NCBI RefSeq assembly: GCF_027887165.1
Contig: NC_077228.1
Coordinates: forward strand, 105,500,260-105,564,259
From: Monodelphis domestica
Lineage: Eukaryota; Chordata; Mammalia; Didelphimorphia; Didelphidae
Length of the DNA: 64,000 bases
Direction of reading: 5' to 3'
Shown here: one piece after another, positions 25,981 to 34,994 of the stretch
Numbering within the stretch: the first letter of the stretch is position 1
Layout: every line of letters begins with the position of its first letter
Translations under genes and position numbers: made by a program
The notes under the pieces: model-generated
Told to the model about the DNA's origin: nothing
Seen by the model: the letters and a program-made list of their open reading frames with translations, nothing else
Databases searched by the model: none

Positions 25981-25981
25981 G

Positions 25982-26148
25982 AGGGACCTGGGGAGGGGGA
26001 GGGGAGAGGGCCCTCTCCACAACCGCAAGAAGGGCAGTTGGTCTCCCTCCCCCAACGGTCCCAGCCCCTCCAACCGCCACTCTAGGATAACTTAGTCTAG
26101 TCCCCCCCCCAGGCCAGGGAGGGGAGGGGGCATAGGAAGGGGGAGGGG
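25982..26148 (+). other. G-rich clusters with quadruplex potential
   Basis: Two clusters with four or more G runs and 1-7 nt loops: 25982-26010 (GGG ACCT GGGG A GGGGG A GGGG AGA GGG) and 26116-26148. They lie 0.7-0.9 kb inside intron 1, on the plus strand, which is the template strand for KDM5B. Confidence 0.6.
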
Positions 26149-26879
26149 TGCACCCAACTCTTTCAGGGGTTTCAGGCTTTCTTCATTGGACGTTGCAGCC
26201 GTTAGGCCCCAAGTCTGAGTCTCCCACTCCTCCCACACAGTTGGGGCGGGGCCCCCTTCAGACTTAGGACCCCCCGCTACACCGAAGAGGCAGAGTTGAA
26301 TTTAGGGGGGACCTATGGTCAGATGTTGCCAAACACGAGGGCCCTCGAAAATGAAATGGGGTACCCCGCCCCAGGAGCCCAACATTGAGGAGAGTAGAGA
26401 TGGGGGCTCAAAGCGCCCCCACCCCAAAACATACACACGTACACACACACACGCGCACACACATACACACGCACGCAGCCGCGGTCCGCGGAGCCCTGGG
26501 CCGCCTCGGGCGCAGATAGGGGGCCGAGGCCGGGTCCGGGGGCCCTGAGGCGGAGTGGGGCGCCCAGGTGAGTGCCGCCCCGGGGCCTCCGCTGCCGCTG
26601 CCGCCACACAAAGGACCAGGGGCTCCCGCCGCCATATTGAAAACTTTCCTCCTCGCCCCGACTCCTCACAAGTGCACCCCCCGACCCGCCCCGGCACCGC
26701 CGCTCACACTCACATGCACACGCGCGCACTCGCACACCCCCCGCCGCGTCGGAGGGCGGCCGTCAGCCCCAAGCTCCCCCTCCGCCGGCTAATGGATGTC
26801 GGCGGGGCCCCGGCAGCCGTAGCCGCCGCCTCCGCGCAGCCCTCCTGGGCCTGTCCTCGCGCAGTCGCGGGTTACTCAC

Positions 26880-27095
26880 CGGGGGCGGCCGCACCTTGCA
26901 GATGCCCGTCTGCTCGGCGATGGGCCGGATCTTGTGGATGAAGGCGAAAGGGTCGGCGAACTCCTCCCAACTAGGCTCGAACACTGGGCACTCGGGCGGA
27001 GGCAAAAACTCGCCCAGTGGGCCCGGGCCGGCGACGAGTGCTCCGGGCGGAGACGGGCGGGGGCCCGCTAGGGGCAGCGCCGGGGCCGGCTCCAT
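26880..27095 (-). CDS. KDM5B: KDM5B coding exon 1 (H3K4 demethylase, N-terminus and start of JmjN)
   Basis: First coding exon of lysine demethylase 5B, a nuclear Fe(II)/2-oxoglutarate JmjC enzyme that removes methyl groups from H3K4me3/me2 and represses transcription. The minus strand encodes 72 residues from an ATG at 27095 to a donor G|GTGAGT at 26880/26879, ending in phase 0. The signature is [20 protein letters not shown] followed by [20 protein letters not shown] and CKVRPPP, which is the JmjN domain start. [22 protein letters not shown] matches KDM5B rather than KDM5A, which has [22 protein letters not shown]. The first about 25 residues are a Pro/Ala/Gly-rich leader, slightly longer than the human one, where exon 1 gives 68 residues as I recall it. 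The ATG has G at +4 but C at -3. The frame stays open for over 100 codons upstream, but without an in-frame ATG, so this start is chosen. The exon lies inside the CpG island; exon 2 is at 2946-3023. Confidence 0.97.
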
Positions 27096-27204
27096 CGGCG
27101 GGGGCGGCGCGGGACCGGGGGCAGCAGGGCGCTGGGGCCCGAGACCGACGGACAGAGCGCAGGCGAGACGGCAGCGACTGGCACGACTGCCTGCGAGAGC
27201 GCAG

Positions 27205-27393
27205 TAGCGGCGACACCTTGAGCAGCAGCGGCGACAGCGACAGCGACACCTCCAACACGAACCCCCGCGAGCAGCAGCAGCAGCTCGACCGCCTCGGCCA
27301 AGGTTTTCACCGACGCCGCCGACGACTACGACGACGACGCCGCCGCCGCCGCCGCAGCCGTCGTCGTCGTCGTCGTCGCCGCCGCCGCCGCCG
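27205..27393 (-). repeat. KDM5B: Triplet-repeat tract in KDM5B 5' UTR with hairpin arms
   Basis: Short triplet runs in plus orientation: AGC/GGC/GAC repeats at 27211-27250, (AGC)n near 27271-27284, (CGA)n broken by CTA at 27320-27338, (GCC)n at 27339-27355, six TCG units at 27361-27378 and five GCC units at 27379-27393. The CGA arm (27320-27338) is the reverse complement of 27360-27378 with one mismatch in 19, enclosing a 21-nt GC-rich loop. This would be a very stable 5' UTR hairpin. Length polymorphism and assembly error are both likely in such DNA. Confidence 0.85.
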
Positions 27394-27564
27394 GTTGTAC
27401 GCCTAACCGCCGTGCACCTCCGCCGCCACGGAGAGAGAGAAAGGAGTCCCACGGCATCCCCACCTCCCCCAATGAGCTGTACAACCCCGCCTCCTTCCGT
27501 CCTCAGAAGGGCGGGGCCACGGAAGGATGGGGGGGGGGGTGCAGCGAGACTGTCATCCCACTAT

Positions 27565-27735
27565 CTTTGTAAGGGATGGCAGGGGTACCATCTCCTCTTT
27601 CTCCCGGAACAGCAAAGCCCCTCTTGGCCTCCTGCTGCTTTCTAGAGCCTTCTCGAGTTGAGTAATAGGGAGCTAGCCCTAGAACTCCTTCAGGATAAGA
27701 CCTTGGGCGAAGCCAAGCCTCCTCCAGTGGTCTGA
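27565..27735. other. Proximal upstream flank of KDM5B
   Basis: GC content falls quickly after a G run at 27529-27539. No distinct element recognised. Confidence 0.4.
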
Positions 27736-27739
27736 CTGG

Positions 27740-28065
27740 TTCTTAAATCCGAATTGTATAGCTCTTTAAGGTTTACCAAACACTTTCTTCTCAACAGCCT
27801 TGTGATAGAAGCAGTTCAGGTATTATTGTTCCCATTTTACAGATGAGGAAACTGATTCATTGTGTACAATGGCCCGTCAATGAGCAACTATTTGAATACT
27901 CAATAGAGGTATTAAAGAGACTGGAGACTAGACCTGTGCACTCCTTGGGCATAAATCACTTAATCTCTGGGCCTTAGTTTCCTCCTGTGTAAAATGAAGA
28001 GGTTAGAATAGATGGCCCCTAAGGTCCTTTCTATCTCTAAATCTAAGCTCCTATGATATCTCGAG
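27740..28065. repeat. Two MIR-class SINE copies, head to head
   Basis: 27740-27905 (minus): ATTGTTCCCATTTTACAGAT then GAGGAAACTG. 27940-28065 (plus): ATCTCTGGGCCTTAGTTTCC, TAAAATGAAGAGGTTAGAAT and CCTATGAT, the latter a LINE-derived tail. Confidence 0.72.
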
Positions 28066-28069
28066 TTCT

Positions 28070-29335
28070 TTTTCTGAAACATGCTGCCTCAAGGGCAGCC
28101 CCAGGAAGCCCCCCTCCCAAGGCTTCCAACTCCAGTCTCACATTTCTGATCTCCTTTCTCATGGCTTAGTGCATATGCTTTATGCCAGATCACCAGTGCT
28201 CTTGAGACTGTCTTCTCCATAAGAACAGGGGCACTTTTTTATCTAAAGTGTCATAAACCTCTAACTGCTTCCCTTCATTGAATTTGAATTTTTAATTTAA
28301 ATCCAAGGTAGGACTTAGCTTAGGAGAAAGAGTTCTATAATGTACCCGGTTCTCTTACTGGCTCTTTGCTGGGGAACAGACACCCTGCCCTATCAGAGGC
28401 CCAATCTTTTCTCACTCTCTCTCTAAAGGGTGGTGGCCAATAGCTCTCAGGGACAAAACCCTACTCCTCTCCTGGACTAGAGGGGATGCTCAAGTGGGGT
28501 TAAGTGAAGGAGAAGCTGGGGTTCTAAATCCCCATCCTTACATCCCAACAAATTTGGACGCATTTTTGAAGTGGAATTCTACTGCTTCATTATGCCCTTG
28601 TCTTCCATCATGGAGTGGCCTCAGACTTTTTTCTCATATCAATCAGCACCCCCTCCTTCTTAATACACAAAACTGTTTCGATACATCTGGCAAGAAAAAA
28701 ATATAATTCAATAATGCTTATAGATGAAGTCATCTCTTATTAATCATAACAATCTCATGCATTTGAAACAATTTTAATAGATGTGGAGACAGTAATGAGG
28801 GCTGCATTAGAGTGTTTGCTCACTTAAGGATTTGCAATATGGATTCTGGGACTCAGGGAACAAGCCAATTATGTGGAGGTCGGAGAGCCCACAAGCAGGG
28901 TGGTCCTCAAAAATCTTCAGGATGAACACATTTCTTTTCACTGCTGAGATTAATTTGTACTTTTGCTTTCAGTTTTCTTCCTTGGACAGAGGGCACAAGA
29001 AAGACTGGCCCACAAGCATTTAAAAAAACCACGGCCCTGCCTTCTCTCATCCTTGGGCCTCAAGCTCCCCAAACCCGGTTTCCAACATGGCGAGGAGGGT
29101 AACTTCAAACCACCGGACTCCATTCGTGAAGGATTGGGATATCTGCGTCCTTACACTGGCAGTGAGAATTTTGGGGGTAGGGGAGTGGGCACGAGGGGCT
29201 ACGAGGACTCTCCGGAAAGTGGCCTAAGACAGCAGACCCCTCCCCCTTTCAAAGCAGGGTTCCCTTTGCCCTTTATGATGTGTGTTTACATGTGCGGAGG
29301 GATCCTTCTCCAGCTGACAGCCACACCACACCCGG
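28070..29335. other. No recognisable feature
   Basis: Largely unique-looking sequence between the KDM5B promoter and the second GC-rich block. 28690-28860 is AT-rich with no repeat signature and could be a conserved non-coding stretch, but that cannot be judged without alignment. Confidence 0.45.
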
Positions 29336-29339
29336 ATCT

Positions 29340-30110
29340 TCTTTTTTTAAAGAGCCTAGCTGCTGGCAGTGATTGGCAGAGCCAGGGGTCGCATCAGCCT
29401 CGGGGGGCGGGGCCCAGGCCGCATTGTCTAGGCCACGGCCAGCGGGGCGCTTCGGGGGCCGGGCAGCATCGCCGCGGGGGTAGAGGCTCCGAGGTGGGGA
29501 GGCGGGATGGGGGCGGGGGAGGAGATAAGGAGGGGAGCTAGGTCCGGGTCGAGCCTGGGCTGGGTTACCGAGGTTGTCAGCGTTGGGTGTCTGAGGCTCC
29601 AACGAACCCCAGCTCTTCGTGCCACGTCTCCGGGAGCCCCCCCAACTCGCAGCCCCACCCTGGCCTTCATCCACTGCACCCAACTCCGTGATCGTCCCTT
29701 CCTTGACTGGGCTCCGTATCTCCCCTGGAATCTCCGTGTGCCCTAAGCCTTGGGCTCAGTCAGTGTAACCCAGTTACACTGTTAAAGGGTCAGCCGAAGT
29801 CGTCCACAGAAACAGACTTAACGTGCTCCAGACCCCTCGGACATCGATGCATCCATGGCCACCCCCGCTCCCCTTTCTTTTCTCGCAGGACGGTGGGAAG
29901 GATTTCCAGATACCCAATTCAGGAAGGATCTTTTCCCTACATAACTTCCTGTTTTCGGGGACTCGTATGGGTTCGAGTCTAGGGGAAAGGAAGAGCAGGC
30001 CCGTCTCCACTACTAGGGGAGGGGGCGGCGGCCGGCTCTGCACGTAGCGCACGTGTGCGGCCGGGCCCCTCCCACCCCTGCTCCGCGGCCGCCGCCTCCT
30101 CTTCTAACCC
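29340..30110. promoter_or_regulatory. Second GC-rich block upstream of KDM5B, possible divergent promoter
   Basis: CpG- and GC-rich sequence about 2-2.7 kb upstream of the KDM5B promoter. It has GC boxes near 29405 (GGGGCGGGGCCC) and 29511, a CACGTG E-box at about 30049-30054, and GCGGCCGCCGCC near 30085. In human, a divergent non-coding RNA (PCAT6/KDM5B-AS1) begins just upstream of KDM5B, so a plus-strand transcript start here is plausible by position only. No splice structure or conserved product was identified. The reading frames through this block (for example 28963-29541) look like low-complexity GC-driven frames. Confidence 0.4.
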
Positions 30111-30114
30111 TTCC

Positions 30115-30380
30115 CTCTTCCCCCTCCCTCATCCTTACCAGCCGAGCCAAATCCTTCCCCCCCCCGCCCCCCCCCCCGCCCATCACACCCCACTACTTGG
30201 ACCTTCGGTTTTTTTACCCTGGGCTCTTTCTCATCCCCTCTTCCCTCCACACTTCCCACCTTTCCTAGATCTAACCCGCATCCTTTCTCCCCACCTCTTT
30301 CCCTCTTCCTTTTCAATCAGGCCGCACAGACATATTTAAGCATTTATTTCAAGGCCCCTGATCTTAAGTCTGCCAGAATG
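30115..30380. other. Pyrimidine-rich tract with poly-C
   Basis: C/T-rich over about 200 bp, including C runs at 30157-30176. Overlapping frames here (30053-30339) are low-complexity Pro/Ser artefacts. Confidence 0.6.
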
Positions 30381-30384
30381 AACT

Positions 30385-30600
30385 TGGAAAGAGACCCAGC
30401 CAACTAGCGCTTTACTATTTGGCGTCACTCTTGTGCCAGGCACTGTGCTAGGGGCCCGGATACAAGTACAATAAAGAAAACCATTCCTTGCATTCAACAT
30501 TATGTTCTTAATTGGAGAGACAAGGATGTATGGAGGCATATACAGAAATAGAGAGATGATACAAGTAAATGCAAAGAGGCACTGAAACTCGGTTTCTAGA
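30385..30600 (+). repeat. Ancient interspersed repeat
   Basis: GTGCCAGGCACTGTGCTAGG followed by GATACAAGTACAATAAAG and TTAATTGGAGAGACAAGGAT, the same motif order as at 16690 and 35890. Confidence 0.6.
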
Positions 30601-30604
30601 AGAT

Positions 30605-33600
30605 GGTATTTGACCTTCCACTTGAAGAGAGGGATTTCTGCGAGGCCAGCTGGGTGAGAGGGAAGCGCCTTCCCTTCCTAGAGGAAAGCACATGCCCAGG
30701 CACCTGCTGGACCGGGAAGGCCCCTGTCTGCCACAGAGCCCACCCCACCCCCCACCTCCACAGAATTTTTTTAGCACTTCCTAGCCTGGAGGCCAAGCCT
30801 TCTGGGCAGCTCGCCTGGGACCGGCCCACCTCTTCTTCCCAGCCACCTGTAAGCCGGCCTCTGACCCAGAGACAGTGGACTCTGTTCTACTCCTCGGGGT
30901 CTCTGAGGGCCCTAGGCCACTCTCAGAATGGATAGGTGCAGAATGGCCCCTCTACCTGGGCAGAGGGAATGGGGAGCGGGTCTCTCCCCAGGAAATCCCA
31001 AGTGAAGCCAAAAACAAACTGGGTCATCTCAAAGCCTGCTGCCTCTGGGCTCCCTTCTCCACAGACCCTGGCCAAGCCCTTCCACCCAACCGGAAGGAGG
31101 CATGTACTACACAGGGGCCCAGGCTATGACACCTAAATCAACTCTTCCATTCAAGAAGTGAAGCCCAGGTAAAGGGATTCTTTACAAGTGACCATGTTCA
31201 TCCAGCCTTCCTTCCCCTCTCCCAGCTGCTGGAAGGGGCCTAAACACCCGAGTCTAGACAGAGTAGGTGTCCAAACCACGAAAACCCTGGGGAACTAACA
31301 GGATAGATTGGATCCTGCCCCAGCTGCGATCACCTTCCGTTCCAGTCAGGCCACCTGCAAAGGCCAGGGCACCTAGAGAAGTCTTCTTGAGGAGAATAGG
31401 GGGCCTGGGGAAAGGGCTTTGCTCCCCAATCTTTCTCTGGGCCAGGGTCCACCCCAATTGCAATGATCTTCCTAAACCTGGATCATTGGAACGTACAACA
31501 TTCCTTCTATTTGAAACAAAGTCACCCCCGCTTATGGAAACCGGTCTGAGAAGGCTGAAGACAGTGGACAAAGGAGAGAAAGCCCCCACATTGCCTTGGA
31601 TGATCTGGGTTCCTCTTAATCTCCTGGTGTATTAATTACTGCCTTTGTCTAGTGGGTGTTCCAGAGAGAGAATCTGGACTTTTATAAGGAATCAGATGCC
31701 TTCCCCAGATCCTCCACCTTGACAAGATGGGCTCTCTCTGATGGCTTATTGTTCTGTGAATTGCCCAAAAGAATCATTTAGGACCATGATTTATTTTCCC
31801 CAAACTTAAACTATCCAAATTTGAAATTCCAGGAGCCCTCACACCCCTGTGAAATGCCCCCAAGAGGATTTTTGCATATGGAAAATGTAAACAATTCATT
31901 TTTTCTCTTTAAGTCTGGCCTTTACAATTTATTTTTTGGTTATAAAGAAACTGTCCTTTTTCCCATCCCCAACCCCCTGAGCAGCTCCTGCCCCAGGATC
32001 ATCCTGCATCTCACTTCCTTTGGTCTTTACTGGATTGTACAAGCTGTTCCTTTTTTTTTTAATCCCTTTGGCACTACCTCTTTCCTATTTATCATTATCT
32101 GGACCTCTTTGCCTACAAGTGTGCTCTGATCCTCAGTGGAACAGGACCCAACTTTAGGAACTAGAATAACAGAAAGATTCTTACATCTTCCTATGTAGAA
32201 CATATATATCCTATTCCTATGTAAAGCATTCATAGACTGTCCTTCCCAATCTTCCATAACACTGGGAGTAAATCCTAGGGTAAGGAGCACAAACCTAGCC
32301 TCCCTATTCAAGGAAAACAATGGTTGTCAAGGGAATGTCACCTGGGAAAAGTCATAACATATCCGACCTGTTTAGTATGAAAGGAATCAATGCCATTTGG
32401 CTCTGTCTATTCCATTTCCTGCTCGGTGGGTTTCCAGGCTCTTCTCCAGAATTTGAGGAAGGGGGTTGGTTCCTTCTAAAAGTCCCAGATCTCTCTCTAA
32501 GACCACCCACTAGACAAAGACAGTAATACACCATGAGATTCCTATGAACCTAGATCAGCAAAGGTAATGTGGGGCTTAAAGTGTTTACATTTTTCCTTTT
32601 CCTATTTTTTCCTTCTGCCTTTTTTTAAACTATTCCTCTTCTAATAGTCTCATCTAGCAAATCAGAAAGGAGACTAAGGGAAAAGGAAGATGGAAGTAGA
32701 TGGTGAGTAGATGGGGGGCTGAAACTGGGGAAGATCCATCCCATAGAATGCTCTCATGAAAAAAGTATCAGGAGAGAACTCCCAGAGATGAGACTTCTTT
32801 CCCAAAGAGAAAGATGGGCACCTAAAGGAAAAGGAGACAGGCCAGAATTTTAAAGGAGGGAAAGATAGTTGGGTAGTTGTAGGAGAAGAAATCATCCTTT
32901 GGTTCCCTGTGACTCAAAACTTGTTCCTCTGGTAAACCAACCCACTCTCAATTCTACCCCCAGGATCCAGCTCAGTAGACATCCCACGCAAGAGGGAGTG
33001 GTCACTTGTTTTCAGGAGAGGAAACATTACATTTTAGTACAACTGTTAATAAGGAAACCAACAGAAAGATATATTGTTAGCCTTTTTTTTTAAACAGTAG
33101 TTTGTAGCTGAACCAAGTTGCTATGGAAATAGACTGAGAAAATCTTGATCTGCAAAGACATGTTAGTTTCAGTCTATAAAAGCTCAAACCTTAGAAGCCA
33201 AAACCTAAGCTGGGTGAAGAGAAAAATATTCTAAAGGGTTTTGAGGAGAGTGGGAAATTTCTGACCGTGACTTTCACGAAATCAGACAAGACCCTGATCT
33301 ATTTAGGGAAATAACAGAAGATGGCAAAACTTTTTACCAGGTAGGAGGTTTTCAGGCAAATTTTACCTGGCTGCATTAAGCTCAAAGCTCTGGAAAAGGC
33401 TTTGAATCAAAGTTTATCAAAATAGAATGAGTTGCAAATATCAGGGATTAGATTTGTAACCGATTTCTTTAATTTTATTTATATAATCATTTTCTTCCAA
33501 TGTTTACTATGTGTTACCATCTCTTAAATATAGTATTTAGTAAATAATGTTATCTTAACAAGAAGCTTTAAAAAAATTTTTTTAAAGAGGTGATAAAAGA

Positions 33601-33815
33601 GAAAATTTATGTTTGGCATTTTCAGGTAAGCCAGTCTTAGCAGAAAGTCTATGGTTCAAGACCCATGGAAAGATCAAAACGTCCTATCATCACTGCCTGA
33701 TGTTGCCAGTTTCATTTAGTTGGATGAACTGATTTTTTAAAAATATTGAGTTGAATCCTCATACTCTGTCTTACAAAACAGGACAGTAAATAGAACAGGA
33801 CCCCCATCTTTCTTA
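30605..33815. other. No gene or repeat confidently recognised
   Basis: Moderate-GC sequence with many overlapping frames of 60-122 codons on both strands and no domain signature or consistent coding strand. The 110-codon (30603-30935) and 122-codon (31267-31635) frames lack recognisable homology. Treated as intergenic. Confidence 0.5.
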
Positions 33816-33820
33816 AGGCA

Positions 33821-34215
33821 TTGTCAACGTGTAAATCTAGAGATCCCCCAGTTTATTTAGTTGGGAGGTAGGAACCCCAGGTTTTGACCTTGTCCCAGGA
33901 GAGGTTTCCCCCTGAGGGAAGGTCCCACTTCACCAGACAATAGACATCCACTTCAGCTTTGGCACAGTAGGTAGTGCATCCGTCTCACTAGCTGAAGGTC
34001 CTGAGTTCTATCCTCAGAAGGAGGGTGTGATATACTGAGAAAGGCTTCTGGAGACAAAAGAGCTACTTGACTTGATGGGTCTACCTCCCCCTTGAACTGG
34101 ATGTCTATTGTCTGGCCAAGTGGGACCTTCCCTCAGCTGTGACAAGGTCAACACCTGGGGTTCTACCTCCCAACTGAATAAACTGGGGATTTCTAGATTT
34201 ACAGGTTGACACAAT
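33821..34215. repeat. Long inverted repeat around a tRNA-like core
   Basis: The left arm 33821-33953 and right arm 34094-34215 are reverse complements along nearly their whole length. The pairs include GTAAATCTAG/CTAGATTTAC, AGTTGGGAGGTAG/CTACCTCCCAACT, CTGAGGGAAGGTCCCACTT with its complement, and CAGACAATAGACATCCA with TGGATGTCTATTGTCTG. The left arm has about 11 extra bases (within 33897-33912). The 140-bp spacer holds the tRNA-like sequence. No clear target-site duplication was found at the ends TTGTCAAC/GTTGACACAA. Arms of about 120-130 bp with visibly independent mutations suggest an old fold-back or MITE-like element, or an inverted duplication. Confidence 0.85.
33953..34024 (+). pseudogene. 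tRNA-Met-like pseudogene (anticodon position CAC)
   Basis: A 72-nt cloverleaf-like sequence. The D stem GCAC/GTGC surrounds loop AGTAGGTA; the anticodon stem TCCGT/GCTGA is imperfect around loop CTCACTA; the T arm CTGAG-TTCTATC-CTCAG pairs perfectly; the acceptor stem TCAGCTT/AAGGAGG pairs only 5 of 7. The A box (TGGCACAGTAGG) fits consensus, while the B box AGTTCTATCC has CTA instead of CGA. The wording (CAGTAGGTAG ... CTGAAGGTCCTGAGTTC) is closest to elongator tRNA-Met, whose CAT anticodon would have become CAC. The weak acceptor and B box make it unlikely to be a working tRNA. Confidence 0.75.
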
Positions 34216-34848
34216 CAACCCAAATCTGTATTCAGTCCAGGATCCAGAGGAGGAGGATCAGCAGGCTCAGGGGATAGTCTGCAATAACTAGGAAGAGGAA
34301 TCGAAATGAAAATATAAGAACTTGTAGAGCTGAGAAAGATAGTTCTGAACCTACTTTGGAATCAGCCCTTTTGGGCCTTAGATGCCGCTCATTCTCTATA
34401 GGGAAGGACACCTTATGCCAGACACCATACGCTGGTCCTTCAGAGACTACCCTGTCATTTTAGCTGGCTCAAGGCCTCCTCTGGTGGTTCATCAACTTGG
34501 ACACCTTAAAGGTAAATGAGGACATCTATCTTCTGTTGAGTATCAGAAGCAAAGCAGCTCCCTTAGATCTCAGCCTAGGAGTAGAGCAGTGTGGAGTTAG
34601 GCTTCCTACAAATGGACTACTTGTCTTCCAGATCATCTTACCTCCTCCCCTTACATCTCCCCCAGAAAATAGGAAAAGGTTTCCCTAATGACCCCATCAT
34701 TTTATGCTTTTCCGGAGGAGGGTGAGTGGGGAGGCCAGGAACCACAGTGGCCTTGGACACTCTCCAATGACCTGGCATCCTGGTCATTTTTTGGCCTCCA
34801 TGCTACATTACTTTCCCCTCTTTAGATCTTGACAGATGTTTCTGAGTG
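34216..34848. other. No recognisable feature
   Basis: Intergenic sequence with no repeat or gene signal. Confidence 0.45.
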
Positions 34849-34993
34849 TGGAAATTTACATTGTCCCCAGGATTCAAGGCTAACCTTGGACCTGAAATCC
34901 CTGCCGTGAAACTCATATAACATCCCAAGCAGAGTCTCCCATCTGACCTACCAACACCTGGCTGGAGCCCTGCCCTGAGAAAAAAGTGAGTGC
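34849..34993 (+). repeat. Source segment of a local direct duplication
   Basis: This 145-bp single-copy-looking segment recurs at 36375-36502 in the same orientation. The copy lacks 17 bases present here (34915-34931) and otherwise shows one visible substitution (CTGCCGTG here, CTGCAGTG there). Confidence 0.93.
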
Positions 34994-34994
34994 A

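Larger units (their letters stand above)
3024..26879 (-). other. KDM5B: KDM5B intron 1 (about 23.9 kb)
   Basis: The interval between the donor at 26879 (GTGAGT) and the acceptor at 3024 (TTTAG) on the minus strand. It contains SINEs, L1/L2 fragments, MIR-class repeats and one LTR, all listed separately, with long AT-rich stretches between them. No further exon, conserved RNA gene or long reading frame was recognised inside it. Confidence 0.93.
26400..27560 (-). promoter_or_regulatory. KDM5B: KDM5B CpG island and promoter
   Basis: An abrupt change from AT-rich intron to very GC- and CpG-rich DNA that covers exon 1 and the presumed 5' UTR. Upstream of the triplet-rich 5' UTR lie a CCAAT motif (27469-27473, plus orientation), a CCCCGCCTCC element near 27485 and a consensus GC box GGGCGGGGCC (27509-27518). 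There is no TATA box, as expected for a housekeeping CpG-island promoter. The transcription start is probably within about 27390-27480 (inference). A CA/CG-rich microsatellite (26439-26478) marks the intronic edge. Confidence 0.8.

Noticed and set aside
26302..26941. Several 70-138 codon frames on both strands inside the CpG island
   Set aside because: Low-complexity Pro/Arg/Ala frames caused by GC-rich DNA. Only the KDM5B frame carries a known protein sequence.
27017..27406. 129-codon plus-strand frame ending in a poly-Arg tract
   Set aside because: It is the antisense reading of the KDM5B 5' UTR triplet runs; no homology.
28963..29541. 192-codon plus-strand open frame near the second GC-rich block
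   Set aside because: No recognisable domain, strong GC and Gly/Arg bias toward its end, and competing antisense frames of similar size; a chance frame in CpG-rich DNA.
30603..31635. Frames of 110 and 122 codons suggesting a gene upstream of KDM5B
   Set aside because: No domain, no consistent strand or splice pattern and no match I recognise (RABIF and other expected neighbours were looked for and not seen).
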